Shown in pieces: positions 42,875-51,609 of a stretch of 64,000 nucleotides of DNA. The notes beneath the pieces are model-generated. The model did no database searches and had not been told where the DNA came from. It saw only the letters and a list, made by a program, of their open reading frames with translations. The DNA lies in NCBI RefSeq assembly GCF_009742725.1, contig NZ_WPHG01000001.1:310001-374000 (forward strand). Direction: 5' to 3'. The stretch's first letter is position 1. Each line of letters opens with the position of its first letter. The translations under genes were made by a program, and so were the position numbers. Origin of the DNA: Nitratireductor arenosus. GTDB lineage: Bacteria; Pseudomonadota; Alphaproteobacteria; Rhizobiales; Rhizobiaceae.

Positions 42875-43993
42875 ATGCCGACACCGATGACGGAACCCAG
42901 CCCGCCACTGCTCAAGGACATTCTCGACCGCGAGCGCATGCACGGGATCGCGCAACGCATGGCGGCGTTGTGCCCGGACTTCGCCGCCGACAGCTTCATC
43001 GCCCACGTCACAGACGGGCTCGACGCGCTCGGCATCATGCAGCGTGTGCGCCGAATCGCCACCAGCCTGCATGCTGCCCTGCCAGGCGGCTTCGAGGAGA
43101 ACGTTCGGCTTCTCCAGGCCTTCGCGCCCGACGCCGGCCATCCGTTCGTCGCGATCGCCCTGTCGGACTATGTCGCGCTCCATGGCGCCGACCGCTTCGA
43201 GTCGTCGGTGACCGCTCTGAAGGAACTGACCCGCTACGGCTCATCTGAATATGCCGTCCGGCCGTTTCTCGACCGCGATTTGCACCGGACGCTGGCGGTG
43301 ATGGCGCAATGGGCGCACGATCCAAACGAGCATGTGCGTCGCCTCGCCAGCGAGGGCTGCCGGCCGCGCCTTCCCTGGTCTTTCCAGATCAAGGCGCTGA
43401 TCGCCGATCCGGCGCCCGTCGCCGCGATCCTCGACACACTGAAGGCCGATCCGAGCCTCTATGTGCGCAAATCCGTCGCCAACCATTTGAACGACATCGC
43501 CAAGGACCATCCCGACTGGGTGCTGGATCTGCTCCAGACATGGCCGCGCGACGACCCCCGCACGGCCTGGATCGTCAGGCACGGCCTGCGCACGCTGATC
43601 AAGCAAGGCAATAATCGCGCCCTCGCCCTGATCGGCGCCGGCGCCGCGCCAGTGGTCGATGTCGAACGCTTCGCCGTCACGCCGGCCGCGATCGTCCTCG
43701 GCGCGCCCGTCACGATCGAAGCTCGGCTGGTGTCGCGCGCCGACACCGGCCAGCGCCTCGTCGTCGACTATGCGATCCACTACGTCAAAAAGAGTGGCGC
43801 AACGTCCCGAAAAGTCTTCAAGCTCAAACAAGTCGAACTCGCGCCCGGCGACCGCGCCGAGATGGCAGCCGTCCGGATGGTGCGCGACTTCACCACCCGC
43901 AAACACCATGCCGGCCGCCACCGGGTCGAGCTTCTGGTCAATGGCCGGTCGCTCGCCGAGACGGTATTCGACCTCGCGCTGACAGCCGGCTGA
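42875..43993 (+). CDS. alkC: AlkC-like DNA glycosylase with C-terminal Ig-like domain
   Basis: The 372-residue protein has an N-terminal alpha-helical HEAT-like domain (about 1-255) of the AlkC/AlkD DNA alkylation-repair superfamily: PHDPNEHVRRLASEG-like repeats, RRLASEGCRPRLPWSFQIKA, and SLYVRKSVANHLNDIAKDHP. From about residue 257 it turns into a beta-rich segment (VERFAVTPAAIVLGAPVTIE to LLVNGRSLAETVFDL) consistent with the Ig-like domain of AlkC. AlkC removes 3-methyladenine and 3-methylcytosine. It is divergent from uxuA and convergent with xylA, and has no link to sugar use. The start is uncertain; ATG 42887 is an alternative. Confidence 0.85.
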   Translation: MPTPMTEPSPPLLKDILDRERMHGIAQRMAALCPDFAADSFIAHVTDGLDALGIMQRVRRIATSLHAALPGGFEENVRLLQAFAPDAGHPFVAIALSDYVALHGADRFESSVTALKELTRYGSSEYAVRPFLDRDLHRTLAVMAQWAHDPNEHVRRLASEGCRPRLPWSFQIKALIADPAPVAAILDTLKADPSLYVRKSVANHLNDIAKDHPDWVLDLLQTWPRDDPRTAWIVRHGLRTLIKQGNNRALALIGAGAAPVVDVERFAVTPAAIVLGAPVTIEARLVSRADTGQRLVVDYAIHYVKKSGATSRKVFKLKQVELAPGDRAEMAAVRMVRDFTTRKHHAGRHRVELLVNGRSLAETVFDLALTAG

Positions 43994-44017
43994 ACTGCGA
44001 CATCGCTGCGCCCGCGC

Positions 44018-45331
44018 TCACACGTAGCGGTTGACGACATTCTCCAGATATTCCTGGCGTCCGGAATGCGGGGCCGGCTCAATGCTGTCCTTCACCACCC
44101 GGTCGGCGATCGCCTCCAGCGTGCGCTCACCGGCAAGCATCGCGCGCGCCTCGGCCTGGTTCCAGCCGGCATAACGCTCTTCCAGGGGCCCGGCGAGCGC
44201 CTCGTCCTCGATCATCGCAGCCGCCGCCATAAGCCCGCGCGCGCAGCAATCCATCCCGCCAATATGTGCATGCAGCAGGTCGGCGGGGTCGAGCGACTGA
44301 CGCCGGAGCTTGGCGTCGAAATTGGTGCCGCCGCTGGCAAACCCGCCGCCGCGCAGGATCTGGTAATAGGCAAGCGCCATTTCCGGCACATTGTTGGGGA
44401 ACTGGTCGGTATCCCACCCCGACTGGTAGTCGTTGCGGTTCATGTCGATCGAGCCGAAAATGCCGAGCGCGTTGGCGAGCGCCAGCTCGTGTTCGAAGGA
44501 ATGGCCGGCCAGGATGGCGTGGCCCTGCTCGATATTGACCTTGACCTCGTTCTCCAGCCCGTAGCGTTTCAGGAACCCGTAGACGGTCGCGACATCGTAG
44601 TCGTATTGATGCTTGGTCGGCTCCTGCGGCTTCGGCTCGATCAAGATCGCGCCCTTGAAACCAATCCGGTGCTTGTAGTCGACCACCATCGACAAAAAAC
44701 GGCCGAGCTGGTCGAGCTCGCGCCGCATGTCGGTGTTGAGCAGCGTCTCGTAGCCCTCGCGCCCGCCCCACAGCACGTAGTTTTCCCCGCCGAGCTTGAA
44801 GGTCGCGTCGATACACGCCTTCACCGTCGCCGCCGCATAGGCGAACACGTCCGGATCGGGATTGGTGGCCGCGCCGGCCATGTAGCGCCGGTTGGAAAAC
44901 AGATTGGCCGTCCCCCAGAGCAGCTTCACCCCGGTCTCGTCCATCTTGCCGGCCAGGTAGTCGGTGATCTCGTCGAGCCGCGCCACGCTTTCGCCAAGCG
45001 TGGCGCCTTCCGGCCGCACGTCGTGATCGTGGAAGCAGAAATAGGGCGCGCCGAGAATCGAGAACATCTCGAAGGCGACATCGGCCTTGAGCCGCGCCTG
45101 GTTCATCGAGTCGGCCGGGAACCAGGGCCGCTCGAAGGTATCGCCGCCGAACGGGTCGTTGCCCGGCCAGACGAAATTATGCCAGTAGCAGACCGCGAAG
45201 CGCAGATGGTCCTCCAGCCGCTTGCCCATCACCACCCGGTCGGGATCGTAGAAGCGATAGGCGAGCGGATTGGTGCTGTCCGGTCCCTCGAATTTCACCT
45301 TGCCGATATCGCCGAAAAATCCGGTGCTCAT
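44018..45331 (-). CDS. xylA: Xylose isomerase
   Basis: A 437-residue class II xylose isomerase. Typical segments are [37 protein letters not shown] with the catalytic histidine, [20 protein letters not shown], and metal ligands in [21 protein letters not shown] and [20 protein letters not shown]. It isomerises D-xylose to D-xylulose. It is transcribed leftward and ends 24 bases from the convergent AlkC-like gene. The 140 bases upstream are shared with the divergent NTF2-like gene. Confidence 0.96.
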   Translation of the reverse strand: MSTGFFGDIGKVKFEGPDSTNPLAYRFYDPDRVVMGKRLEDHLRFAVCYWHNFVWPGNDPFGGDTFERPWFPADSMNQARLKADVAFEMFSILGAPYFCFHDHDVRPEGATLGESVARLDEITDYLAGKMDETGVKLLWGTANLFSNRRYMAGAATNPDPDVFAYAAATVKACIDATFKLGGENYVLWGGREGYETLLNTDMRRELDQLGRFLSMVVDYKHRIGFKGAILIEPKPQEPTKHQYDYDVATVYGFLKRYGLENEVKVNIEQGHAILAGHSFEHELALANALGIFGSIDMNRNDYQSGWDTDQFPNNVPEMALAYYQILRGGGFASGGTNFDAKLRRQSLDPADLLHAHIGGMDCCARGLMAAAAMIEDEALAGPLEERYAGWNQAEARAMLAGERTLEAIADRVVKDSIEPAPHSGRQEYLENVVNRYV

Positions 45332-45471
45332 CTCGTCGCTCCTCTTGAACCCGCAGCGGCAGCGCGACGCAGCTGCTGAACCGCCCCGTTATGACCTGCC
45401 GGGTAATTGGTTTCATTCGCGGTCCGGTCCAAACCGTTACGCGTCAACCTCGCAACGTAAGGAACTGACCG

Positions 45472-45834
45472 ATGACCGAACTGAAGAAAATTGCCGACGC
45501 CTATATCGCCGCCTGGAACGCGACCGACGCCACCAACCGAGCAACGCGCATCGCGGCCGCCTTTACCGAGACAGTCAGCTATCGCGACCCGCTGATGGCT
45601 GGCGAAGGTCATGACGGTATTGCCGCGCTGATCGCCGGCGTGCAGGACCGGTTTGCCGGCTACCGCTTCGCGCTCAGGGGCGAACCAGATGGCTTCGCCG
45701 ATACAATCCGCTTCTCCTGGGGCCTCGGCCCCGATGGCGCGGAACCCCTCGTCGAAGGGACAGATATCTGCGAAATCGACGACGGGCGCCTTGCCCGCGT
45801 GACCGGCTTCCTCGACAAGGTGCCGGCGCAATAG
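45472..45834 (+). CDS. NTF2/SnoaL-like small protein between xylA and xylB
   Basis: A 120-residue cytoplasmic protein with the SnoaL-like pattern: MTELKKIADAYIAAWNATDA, AAAFTETVSYRDPLMAGEGH, and a C-terminal DICEIDDGRLARVTGFLDKV. The AAGGAA ribosome site six bases ahead of the ATG supports the start. It lies between divergent xylA and convergent xylB but no role in xylose use is known. Members of this fold bind small hydrophobic ligands or act as isomerases. Confidence 0.8.
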   Translation: MTELKKIADAYIAAWNATDATNRATRIAAAFTETVSYRDPLMAGEGHDGIAALIAGVQDRFAGYRFALRGEPDGFADTIRFSWGLGPDGAEPLVEGTDICEIDDGRLARVTGFLDKVPAQ

Positions 45835-45857
45835 GCCCGCAGAGGCGCGAGCCCGCG

Positions 45858-47309
45858 TCATCGCACGCCCCCGATCGCCGGGTAGAGCGCCCGGTAGCGG
45901 GCATAGCCATCCGCGTAGGCGCCGGCGAGCGCCGCGTCGGGTTCGACGGTCGCCGCCGTCGCCGGCGCCGTGCAGACAGCGAGCGGGTCGGCCCCCTCGG
46001 CCGCGATCAGGCCAAGCCGGGCGGCACCGAAGGCGGCGCCGAAATCTCCGTCGGCGGGCAGGTCGACGGGAAGGCCGAGGGCTGTCGCGATCGCCTTCAG
46101 CCAGTAGATAGAGCGCGATCCGCCGCCGATCGCCGTCACCCGCTCCAGGCGCGTACCGGCTTCCTTCAGCGCCTCCAGATTGTCGCGCAACGCGAACGCC
46201 ACGCCTTCCATTACGGCCCGCGTCAGCGCCGTACGGTCGCTCTCATGGCCGAGGCCGCAAAAGGCGCCGCGAATCGCGGCATCGTTGTGCGGCGTGCGCT
46301 CGCCCGACAGATAGGGCAGAAAGGATACGCTGCCCGGCGCCTGCAGCGCATCGCCGAGTTCGGCGCTCAGATCGCCCGCCGGCCGGCCGGTTATGCCGGC
46401 CAGCCAGTTGAGCGAATCCGTCGCCGACAGGATCACGCCCATCTGGTGCCAGGCGGCCGGCAGCGCATGGCAGAACGTGTGGACCGCGCTTTCGGGATTG
46501 GGTAGATACCGCTCATTGGCCGCGAACAGGACGCCCGACGTGCCCAGCGAGACGAAGGCGTCACCCACCCGCACCGCGCCCATGCCGCAGGCCGAGGCGG
46601 CGTTGTCGCCCGCCCCGCCGGCAACGATCACGTCCGCGCCCATGCCCCATTCCGCCGCCAATCCCGCGCGCAGCGTTCCGCAGCGTTCGGTGCCCTCGAC
46701 CAGCGCCGGCATGTGAGCGGCGTCAAGCCCGGTGGCGGCCAGCAAATCGTCCGACCAGCGCCGGTTTTCGACATCGAGCCAGGCGGTGCCGGCCGCGTCC
46801 GACATCTCGGAAAAATGCGCGCCGGTGAGCCACAGACGCAAATAGTCCTTCGGTAAAAGCACCTTGCGCACGCGCTCGAACAATCCTGGCTCGTGGTCCC
46901 GCAGCCAGGCGAGTTTCGGCGCAGTGAAACCGGGAAAGACGATGTTGCCGGTGATCTTGCGAAATCGCGGATCGGCGTCGAGTAGCGCCGCCTGCCGATG
47001 GCTGCGCGTGTCGTTCCACAGGATCGCGGGCCTTAGCGGCCGGTCGTCCGCGCCGAGCACGGTCGCCCCATGCATCTGGCCCGAAAGGCCGATGCCGCGC
47101 ACGGCGGCAAGCGCGGTTGCGTGGTCCGATTTCAGCCTGTCCAGCGCCTCTCGCGTCGCCGCGATCCACCAGTCCGCATCCTGCTCCGACCAGCCCGGGT
47201 GTGGCCGCGACACCGTAAGCGCCCCACTCGCCGATGCAACGATCGCCTGGGTCTCGTCGATCAGCAGCGCCTTGACCCCCGACGTGCCGAGGTCGAGCCC
47301 GAGATACAT
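45858..47309 (-). CDS. xylB: Xylulokinase
   Basis: A 483-residue FGGY-family sugar kinase. It has YLGLDLGTSGVKALLIDE at the N-terminus, the substrate segment GLSGQMHGATVL with the catalytic-type residues, MSDAAGTAWLDVENRRWSDD, and the second ATP motif RVTAIGGGSRSIYWLKAIAT. It phosphorylates D-xylulose to feed the pentose phosphate pathway. It has its own control region with a perfect CTGGTC dyad at 47371-47383 and is separated from xylA by the NTF2-like gene read in the opposite direction. Confidence 0.95.
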   Translation of the reverse strand: MYLGLDLGTSGVKALLIDETQAIVASASGALTVSRPHPGWSEQDADWWIAATREALDRLKSDHATALAAVRGIGLSGQMHGATVLGADDRPLRPAILWNDTRSHRQAALLDADPRFRKITGNIVFPGFTAPKLAWLRDHEPGLFERVRKVLLPKDYLRLWLTGAHFSEMSDAAGTAWLDVENRRWSDDLLAATGLDAAHMPALVEGTERCGTLRAGLAAEWGMGADVIVAGGAGDNAASACGMGAVRVGDAFVSLGTSGVLFAANERYLPNPESAVHTFCHALPAAWHQMGVILSATDSLNWLAGITGRPAGDLSAELGDALQAPGSVSFLPYLSGERTPHNDAAIRGAFCGLGHESDRTALTRAVMEGVAFALRDNLEALKEAGTRLERVTAIGGGSRSIYWLKAIATALGLPVDLPADGDFGAAFGAARLGLIAAEGADPLAVCTAPATAATVEPDAALAGAYADGYARYRALYPAIGGVR

Positions 47310-47370
47310 GCGTCCGTCCTCCCGCCGACGCCGTGCCCCAAAGGCAGCAACGTCGTTTTCGCGCGCCTAT

Positions 47371-47383
47371 CTGGTCCGACCAG
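47371..47383. promoter_or_regulatory. Perfect dyad upstream of xylB with an additional half-site
   Basis: CTGGTC (47371-47376), one central base, and GACCAG (47378-47383) form a perfect palindrome. A further CTGGTC half-site occurs at 47426-47431. Both lie between the TTC38-like gene and xylB, so they are candidate operators of a xylose regulator not encoded in the window. Confidence 0.5.
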
Positions 47384-47472
47384 TTGCGCCCCGCACAGTC
47401 ATAGCAAATCTGCCAGCGATGAAAACTGGTCAAACGTCGATTCGCGCTATTTTTTTCGTGTCTCGGAAAAAA

Positions 47473-48804
47473 TCAAGGGCCCGCTGCCGGCAAAGCCTGG
47501 GCGCGACGCAGCAGAAGATCGGAAAACGGGCTTTGCGGCCGGAGCGCATGTCGTTCCACCGCCAGGGCGCTAGCAAGCGCGCGCTCCCCGCCGCGCAGAG
47601 CCGCCTCCACCAGCGTCAGGTCGAGCACGTCGCGCTGGGCGTGGCTGCCGCCGAAACGGTGCGCAATCGCGCGGATCGGTTTCAGGAGCCCGATCGCCGT
47701 CGGGTAGTCGCCATCGGCGAAGGCCCTGATCGCCAGGCTGGCGGGATGGCCGACGTCGCGCGTGAAGGCAGCGTTGTCGCCGCCGCTTTCGATCGCCGCG
47801 CGTTGCGCCGCAACCAGACTTGCGGCGAGATCGCCGCGCCCGGCGCCGGCGAAGGCCATCATCGCATGCACGTCGTTGAAAGCGTAGTTGGCAGCGTCGG
47901 CAAAAGGCGCCCACAGTTCCGCCAGACGCGTCCATCGCCCGCCGGTTTCGATGCCGCGCAGGTGAAGCCTCCACAGAATCGCCGAGGCGTCGACCATGTT
48001 GAGCGCGACGGCGCTCACCCCGCCATTGATCGGCCCGTCATAGAGCGCGAGCACTTCGTCGATGTCGCCAAGATCGAAATGAAACAATGCTAGATGCCAC
48101 CAATTATGCACCTGGAAAAAACTCTCCGCCGTCCAATTATCGGGATTGGCCCGCATCCAGGCGATCCCGTCGGCCTGACGGCTCTGCATCTCCATGACAT
48201 GCGCCACCGCGTGCTGGCCCCAGCCGTCGCGCGGCTCCAACTCCACCGCCCGGCGACCGCTCGCCTCCGCGCGCGCGTAATCACCGGTCTCCTCCAGCCC
48301 GAAGGCGTGTGCGCTCAGAATGGCATGATAACCGGGCATCGCCGCGTCCCAGACGGGCAAAGCGCGGGCGACACGGTCGCGCAGCATGCGCGCGTTTCCG
48401 GTGAAGAAGTCGATCTGATGGCCGGCCTGGAGCGCGAGCGCGTCGCGCGGCAGATCGATGGTCAGGTCCTCCAGCAGGAGTCCCGCCCGGTGCCATCGGC
48501 CCTCCGACAAAGCGCCAAGCGCGGCGACATGGCCGGCCTCGCGCGCCGTCATCGGCAGCGCGCCAGCTGTCTCGTAACAGCGTCGTGCGATCCTGGTGGC
48601 GTCCGGCTCGGTGGCAAGACCGTAGAGCCAGCCCTTCAGCACATGCGCCATGACGAAACCCGGACTGGCGGCAAGCGCACGCTCGACCGCGCCGATCGGA
48701 TCGCCGGCGAAACGCTGCAGTGCCGCAAGTCCCGTCTCGTAATCCTCGGCGCTGTCGGCGCTCGCACCCGACAGCGCGAAGCCGAGCCGGTCGTGGATGG
48801 TCAT
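47473..48804 (-). CDS. TTC38-like tetratricopeptide-repeat protein
   Basis: The 443-residue protein consists of helical repeats resembling the tetratricopeptide repeat protein 38 family. Diagnostic stretches are SPGFVMAHVLKGWLYGLATE, LPMTAREAGHVAALGALSEG, GWGQHAVAHVMEMQSRQADG, and VHNWWHLALFHFDLGDIDEV, rich in conserved histidines. Function of this family in bacteria is unknown. No signal peptide is seen. The ATG at 48802-48804 gives MTIHDRLGFALSGASADSAE, a family-like start, and follows the LysE stop by ten bases, so the two genes form an operon. Confidence 0.82.
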   Translation of the reverse strand: MTIHDRLGFALSGASADSAEDYETGLAALQRFAGDPIGAVERALAASPGFVMAHVLKGWLYGLATEPDATRIARRCYETAGALPMTAREAGHVAALGALSEGRWHRAGLLLEDLTIDLPRDALALQAGHQIDFFTGNARMLRDRVARALPVWDAAMPGYHAILSAHAFGLEETGDYARAEASGRRAVELEPRDGWGQHAVAHVMEMQSRQADGIAWMRANPDNWTAESFFQVHNWWHLALFHFDLGDIDEVLALYDGPINGGVSAVALNMVDASAILWRLHLRGIETGGRWTRLAELWAPFADAANYAFNDVHAMMAFAGAGRGDLAASLVAAQRAAIESGGDNAAFTRDVGHPASLAIRAFADGDYPTAIGLLKPIRAIAHRFGGSHAQRDVLDLTLVEAALRGGERALASALAVERHALRPQSPFSDLLLRRAQALPAAGP

Positions 48805-48814
48805 CGCCGGCGCC

Positions 48815-49438
48815 CTACTGGCCTGACCGCGACACCGCCGTGGCGATGCCGGCCCCGACCAGCAGCGTGCCGCCGGTCCGGTTGAAGATCGACACGATGC
48901 GCGGGTTGCCGACCACGGCACGCGCCCGCGAGGCGGCCAGCGCATAGCCAAGCGCATTGGCGAAGGCCAGTGCCAGGAACGTTGTCTCGAAGATCGCCAT
49001 CTGCAGCCAGAAATCCCCCTGCCGGTCGAGGAACTGCGGCAGGAAGGCGACGAAGAAGGTGATGCTTTTGGGGTTGAGCGCCGTCACCAGCCAGGCATGG
49101 CCGAGCATCTTGCCCGCCGCCGTCGCATCGCGGCGCGGCTGCGCATCGAGAACTGCCCCGGCGCGAAACAGCTTGACGCCGAGATAGACCAGATAGGCCG
49201 CGCCGGCCCATTTCACGATCGTGAAGATGGTGGCTGACGCCATTAGCAATGCGCCGATGCCCAGCATCGACAGCGTCATCGCCGTGAAATCGCCGAGCGC
49301 CACGCCGAACGCCATCGGCAGCGCCGCACGCCACCCCTGGCCGAGCGCGTAGGACACCACCAGCAGGATGGTGGGTCCGGGAATGATGAGCAAAACCGCC
49401 GAAGCGGCCGCGAAGGCAAGCCATGTTTCGAAGATCAC
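48815..49438 (-). CDS. LysE/RhtB-family amino-acid exporter
   Basis: A 207-residue membrane protein with six hydrophobic segments. Conserved parts are IPGPTILLVVSYALGQGWRA after helix 1, GVALGDFTAMTLSMLGIGAL, AGAAYLVYLGVKLFRAG, and ALNPKSITFFVAFLPQFLD. It exports amino acids or related small solutes; the particular substrate is unknown. It heads a leftward pair with the TTC38-like gene. No divergent LysR/Lrp-type regulator adjoins it; instead a noncoding region with an sRNA candidate lies upstream. Confidence 0.9.
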   Translation of the reverse strand: MIFETWLAFAAASAVLLIIPGPTILLVVSYALGQGWRAALPMAFGVALGDFTAMTLSMLGIGALLMASATIFTIVKWAGAAYLVYLGVKLFRAGAVLDAQPRRDATAAGKMLGHAWLVTALNPKSITFFVAFLPQFLDRQGDFWLQMAIFETTFLALAFANALGYALAASRARAVVGNPRIVSIFNRTGGTLLVGAGIATAVSRSGQ

Positions 49439-49589
49439 TGTTTGCTCCTGTCCAGGTACGATAGCAATTCACGGCTTGGAACGGCTGTAAAGAGCCGTGC
49501 GCCGCTTTGCCGCCACCCACCCGGCGGCGGGCCCGCGAATACCCGGACATGCACCCTCGCCTGGACCAGTCAATTTCGGGTTTCGGCAC

Positions 49590-49618
49590 TTGTGGACCGA
49601 GCGCGCCCCAAACATATT
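49590..49618 (+). promoter_or_regulatory. Sigma-70 type promoter for a candidate small RNA
   Basis: TTGTGG (49590-49595) and CATATT (49613-49618) are spaced by exactly 17 bases, close to the alphaproteobacterial housekeeping pattern (CTTG... and a TAT-containing -10). Predicted initiation is at about 49625, at the base of the first RNA stem described in the next entry. Confidence 0.6.
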
Positions 49619-49624
49619 AGAAAA

Positions 49625-49736
49625 TGCTCATCGGGTCTTCACCTCCCGTTTCGGACCTATGAGCGTTCCCCTCTGGAGGTTTCGCCCAAAGGGCGCTTCC
49701 ATGCTTCGGGCCGGATCGCAAGATCCGGCCTTTTTT
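49625..49736 (+). ncRNA. Candidate trans-acting small RNA with CU-rich loop and terminator
   Basis: About 112 bases lie between a promoter and a strong intrinsic terminator, with no convincing reading frame. Stem 1 pairs GCTCAT (49626-49631) with ATGAGC (49659-49664) and GGTC (49634-49637) with GACC (49654-49657), exposing CACCTCCC (49640-49647), an anti-Shine-Dalgarno sequence. Stem 2 pairs CGCCC (49683-49687) with GGGCG (49691-49695). The terminator is stem 3. This three-hairpin plan with CU-rich loops recalls rhizobial alpha-r sRNAs that repress transport mRNAs. I cannot assign a family by eye. The region 49439-49589 before it and 49737-49846 after it show nothing else. Confidence 0.65.
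49709..49736 (+). terminator. Strong rho-independent terminator
   Basis: GGCCGGATC (49709-49717) and GATCCGGCC (49722-49730) form a perfect 9-base stem with a GCAA tetraloop, followed immediately by six T residues. This is the best intrinsic terminator in the window. It ends the candidate small RNA, since no protein gene reads into it from the left. Confidence 0.85.
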
Positions 49737-49846
49737 GTCCGCCCGAGACCGCGTCCCCTGCAACGGTCATGCACGCCCCGACGGGAGGGGTTGGCAGCCC
49801 GCATCATTTCCCGCACTTTTCATGGCGATCACGGGAGGGATCGACA

Positions 49847-50500
49847 ATGTTGCGGAATAGGCGGGAGGCGGGCCGTCTGCTCGCCGCCGAAATCTCGACG
49901 ATGGCACCGGATCGGCCGGTAGTGCTGGCCCTGCCGCGCGGCGGCGTTCCAGTCGCGGCGGAAATCGCCAGGGTCCTGAACGCCGCGCTCGACATTCTCG
50001 TCGTTCGCAAGGTCGGCGCTCCCGACAATCCGGAACTGGCGCTGGCCGCGCTGGTCGACGGCGACCCTCCCGATCTGGTGGCCAATGACGAAACCGTCGC
50101 GGCCTACGGGCTCGACCCCGCCGAGCTCGAAGCGCTTGCCCGACGCGAACGGCCGGAACTCGAGCGTCGGCGGCAGACCTATCGCGGCACGCGCGAACCG
50201 CTCGACGTCGCCGGCCGCACGGTGATCCTCGTCGATGACGGTATCGCCACCGGCACCACGGTAAAAGCCGCGCTCCGCGCCCTGGCCCGCCGCCGCCCGG
50301 CGCGTGTGATCCTGGCAGTTCCCGTCGCCCCGCCGGACGTGATCGCTGTGCTGGCCCGCGAAGCCGGCACGATCGTGTGTCCGCTACGGCCCGTTCCGTT
50401 CCGGGCCTTAAGCCTGCATTATCGCGATTTCCCGCAGCTTTCCGACCGCGAGGTCCTGGAGATTCTGGCCGAGGCCGGGCCGGCGGATACAGTGCGTTAG
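49847..50500 (+). CDS. Phosphoribosyltransferase-fold protein
   Basis: A 217-residue protein with the type I PRTase fold: [20 protein letters not shown] at the start, [20 protein letters not shown], and the PRPP-binding loop [20 protein letters not shown]. Homologues are often annotated only as phosphoribosyltransferase and are sometimes fused to dienelactone-hydrolase domains. The ATG at 49847 has GGGAGGG upstream. A longer frame starting at 49442 would run through the terminator and is rejected. Substrate unknown. It stands alone between the sRNA candidate and ctaB. Confidence 0.85.
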   Translation: MLRNRREAGRLLAAEISTMAPDRPVVLALPRGGVPVAAEIARVLNAALDILVVRKVGAPDNPELALAALVDGDPPDLVANDETVAAYGLDPAELEALARRERPELERRRQTYRGTREPLDVAGRTVILVDDGIATGTTVKAALRALARRRPARVILAVPVAPPDVIAVLAREAGTIVCPLRPVPFRALSLHYRDFPQLSDREVLEILAEAGPADTVR

Positions 50501-50537
50501 AGCTTTGCGAAACGTCGCATCCGCTGTCGGCATCTTC

Positions 50538-50551
50538 GTTGCAATTGCAAC
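50538..50551. promoter_or_regulatory. Perfect 14-base palindrome upstream of ctaB
   Basis: GTTGCAATTGCAAC reads identically on both strands and lies 41 bases ahead of the ctaB ATG and 38 bases after the phosphoribosyltransferase stop. The form suits a homodimeric regulator such as a LacI-type or similar protein; none is encoded nearby. Confidence 0.45.
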
Positions 50552-50592
50552 CGGAGATGGCTACGCTGGCTTGTCCATGGAAGGCGTCGCGC

Positions 50593-51528
50593 ATGCCGGT
50601 GAGCCACGAACCCCTCGGCGACGAACGCCTCCTGTTCGGGCGAGCGACGCTGAAAGATCTGTTGGCGCTGATCAAGCCGCGCGTCATGGCGCTTGCGGTC
50701 TTCACAGCCCTTGTCGGACTTCTCGTCGCACCGGGCGCGCTGCCCCCCGTTCAGGTGGTCGTTGCGATCTGCGCCATCGCCATCGGCGCCGGCGGCGCCG
50801 GCGCGCTCAACATGTGGTACGACGCCGACATCGACGCGGCCATGGCGCGCACCAGCCAGCGCCCCGTTCCACGCGGACGGATCGCACCGGCGGCCGCACT
50901 CGCGCTCGGCCTGTTTCTATCCGTCTGCGGAACCTTGCTTCTGGCCGCGGCCGCCAACGGGCTCGCAGCGATGCTGCTCGCCTTCACGATCTTTTTCTAT
51001 GCCGTCGTCTACACAATCTGGCTCAAGCGCCGAACGCCGCAGAATATCGTCATCGGCGGCGCGGCCGGGGCACTGCCGCCGGTGATCGGCTGGGCCGCCG
51101 CCACCGGTTCGGTCGGCGCAGACGCGGTTGTGCTGTTCATGATTATCTTCTTGTGGACCCCGCCGCATTTCTGGGCATTAGCCCTGCTGCGCGAGCATGA
51201 TTACGCGCGGGCCGGCATACCGATGATGCCGAACGTGGCGGGATCGGCATCCACCCGCCGGCAAATTTTTGCCTATGCGGTCGCCACCGCACTGGTCGGT
51301 GTGCTCCCCTGGCCACTCGGCTTTGCCGGCCCCGCGTTCGGGCTGGGCGCGGCCGTGCTCGGCGCCGGCTTCGTCCGTCAGGCATGGCTTACGCTCCAGC
51401 CCCGCCAGGCATCGGGCGCGACGCGGCCCGAACGCCGGTTGTTTGCCTACTCGATCCTCTACCTGTTCGCCTTGTTCGCATTGCTGCTCGCGGATACGCT
51501 CGTCATCCGCGCTCTGTTCGCCGGCTGA
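50593..51528 (+). CDS. ctaB: Heme o synthase (protoheme IX farnesyltransferase)
   Basis: A 311-residue UbiA-family prenyltransferase that adds a farnesyl group to heme B, making heme O, the precursor of heme A. Eight or nine membrane helices are visible, with [20 protein letters not shown] near the start and the active-site motif [20 protein letters not shown], plus [20 protein letters not shown]. The ATG at 50593 gives the typical short cytosolic N-terminus. It is close to, but not inside, the cytochrome oxidase operon; no ctaA or ctaG is present, so this may be a copy dedicated to the alternative oxidase. Confidence 0.93.
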   Translation: MPVSHEPLGDERLLFGRATLKDLLALIKPRVMALAVFTALVGLLVAPGALPPVQVVVAICAIAIGAGGAGALNMWYDADIDAAMARTSQRPVPRGRIAPAAALALGLFLSVCGTLLLAAAANGLAAMLLAFTIFFYAVVYTIWLKRRTPQNIVIGGAAGALPPVIGWAAATGSVGADAVVLFMIIFLWTPPHFWALALLREHDYARAGIPMMPNVAGSASTRRQIFAYAVATALVGVLPWPLGFAGPAFGLGAAVLGAGFVRQAWLTLQPRQASGATRPERRLFAYSILYLFALFALLLADTLVIRALFAG

Positions 51529-51609
51529 GCCGAACGGGCGCGCGGGCGCCATCCGCAAAACCCGGCCGCGCTGAGACGCTCGGGCGCAAGGTTCTCGGGG
51601 GAATATCGT

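Noticed and set aside
49442-49846. Upstream extension of the phosphoribosyltransferase frame
   Set aside because: It would pass through the sRNA candidate and its terminator and has no domain-like sequence; the ATG at 49847 has a ribosome site and the family N-terminus.
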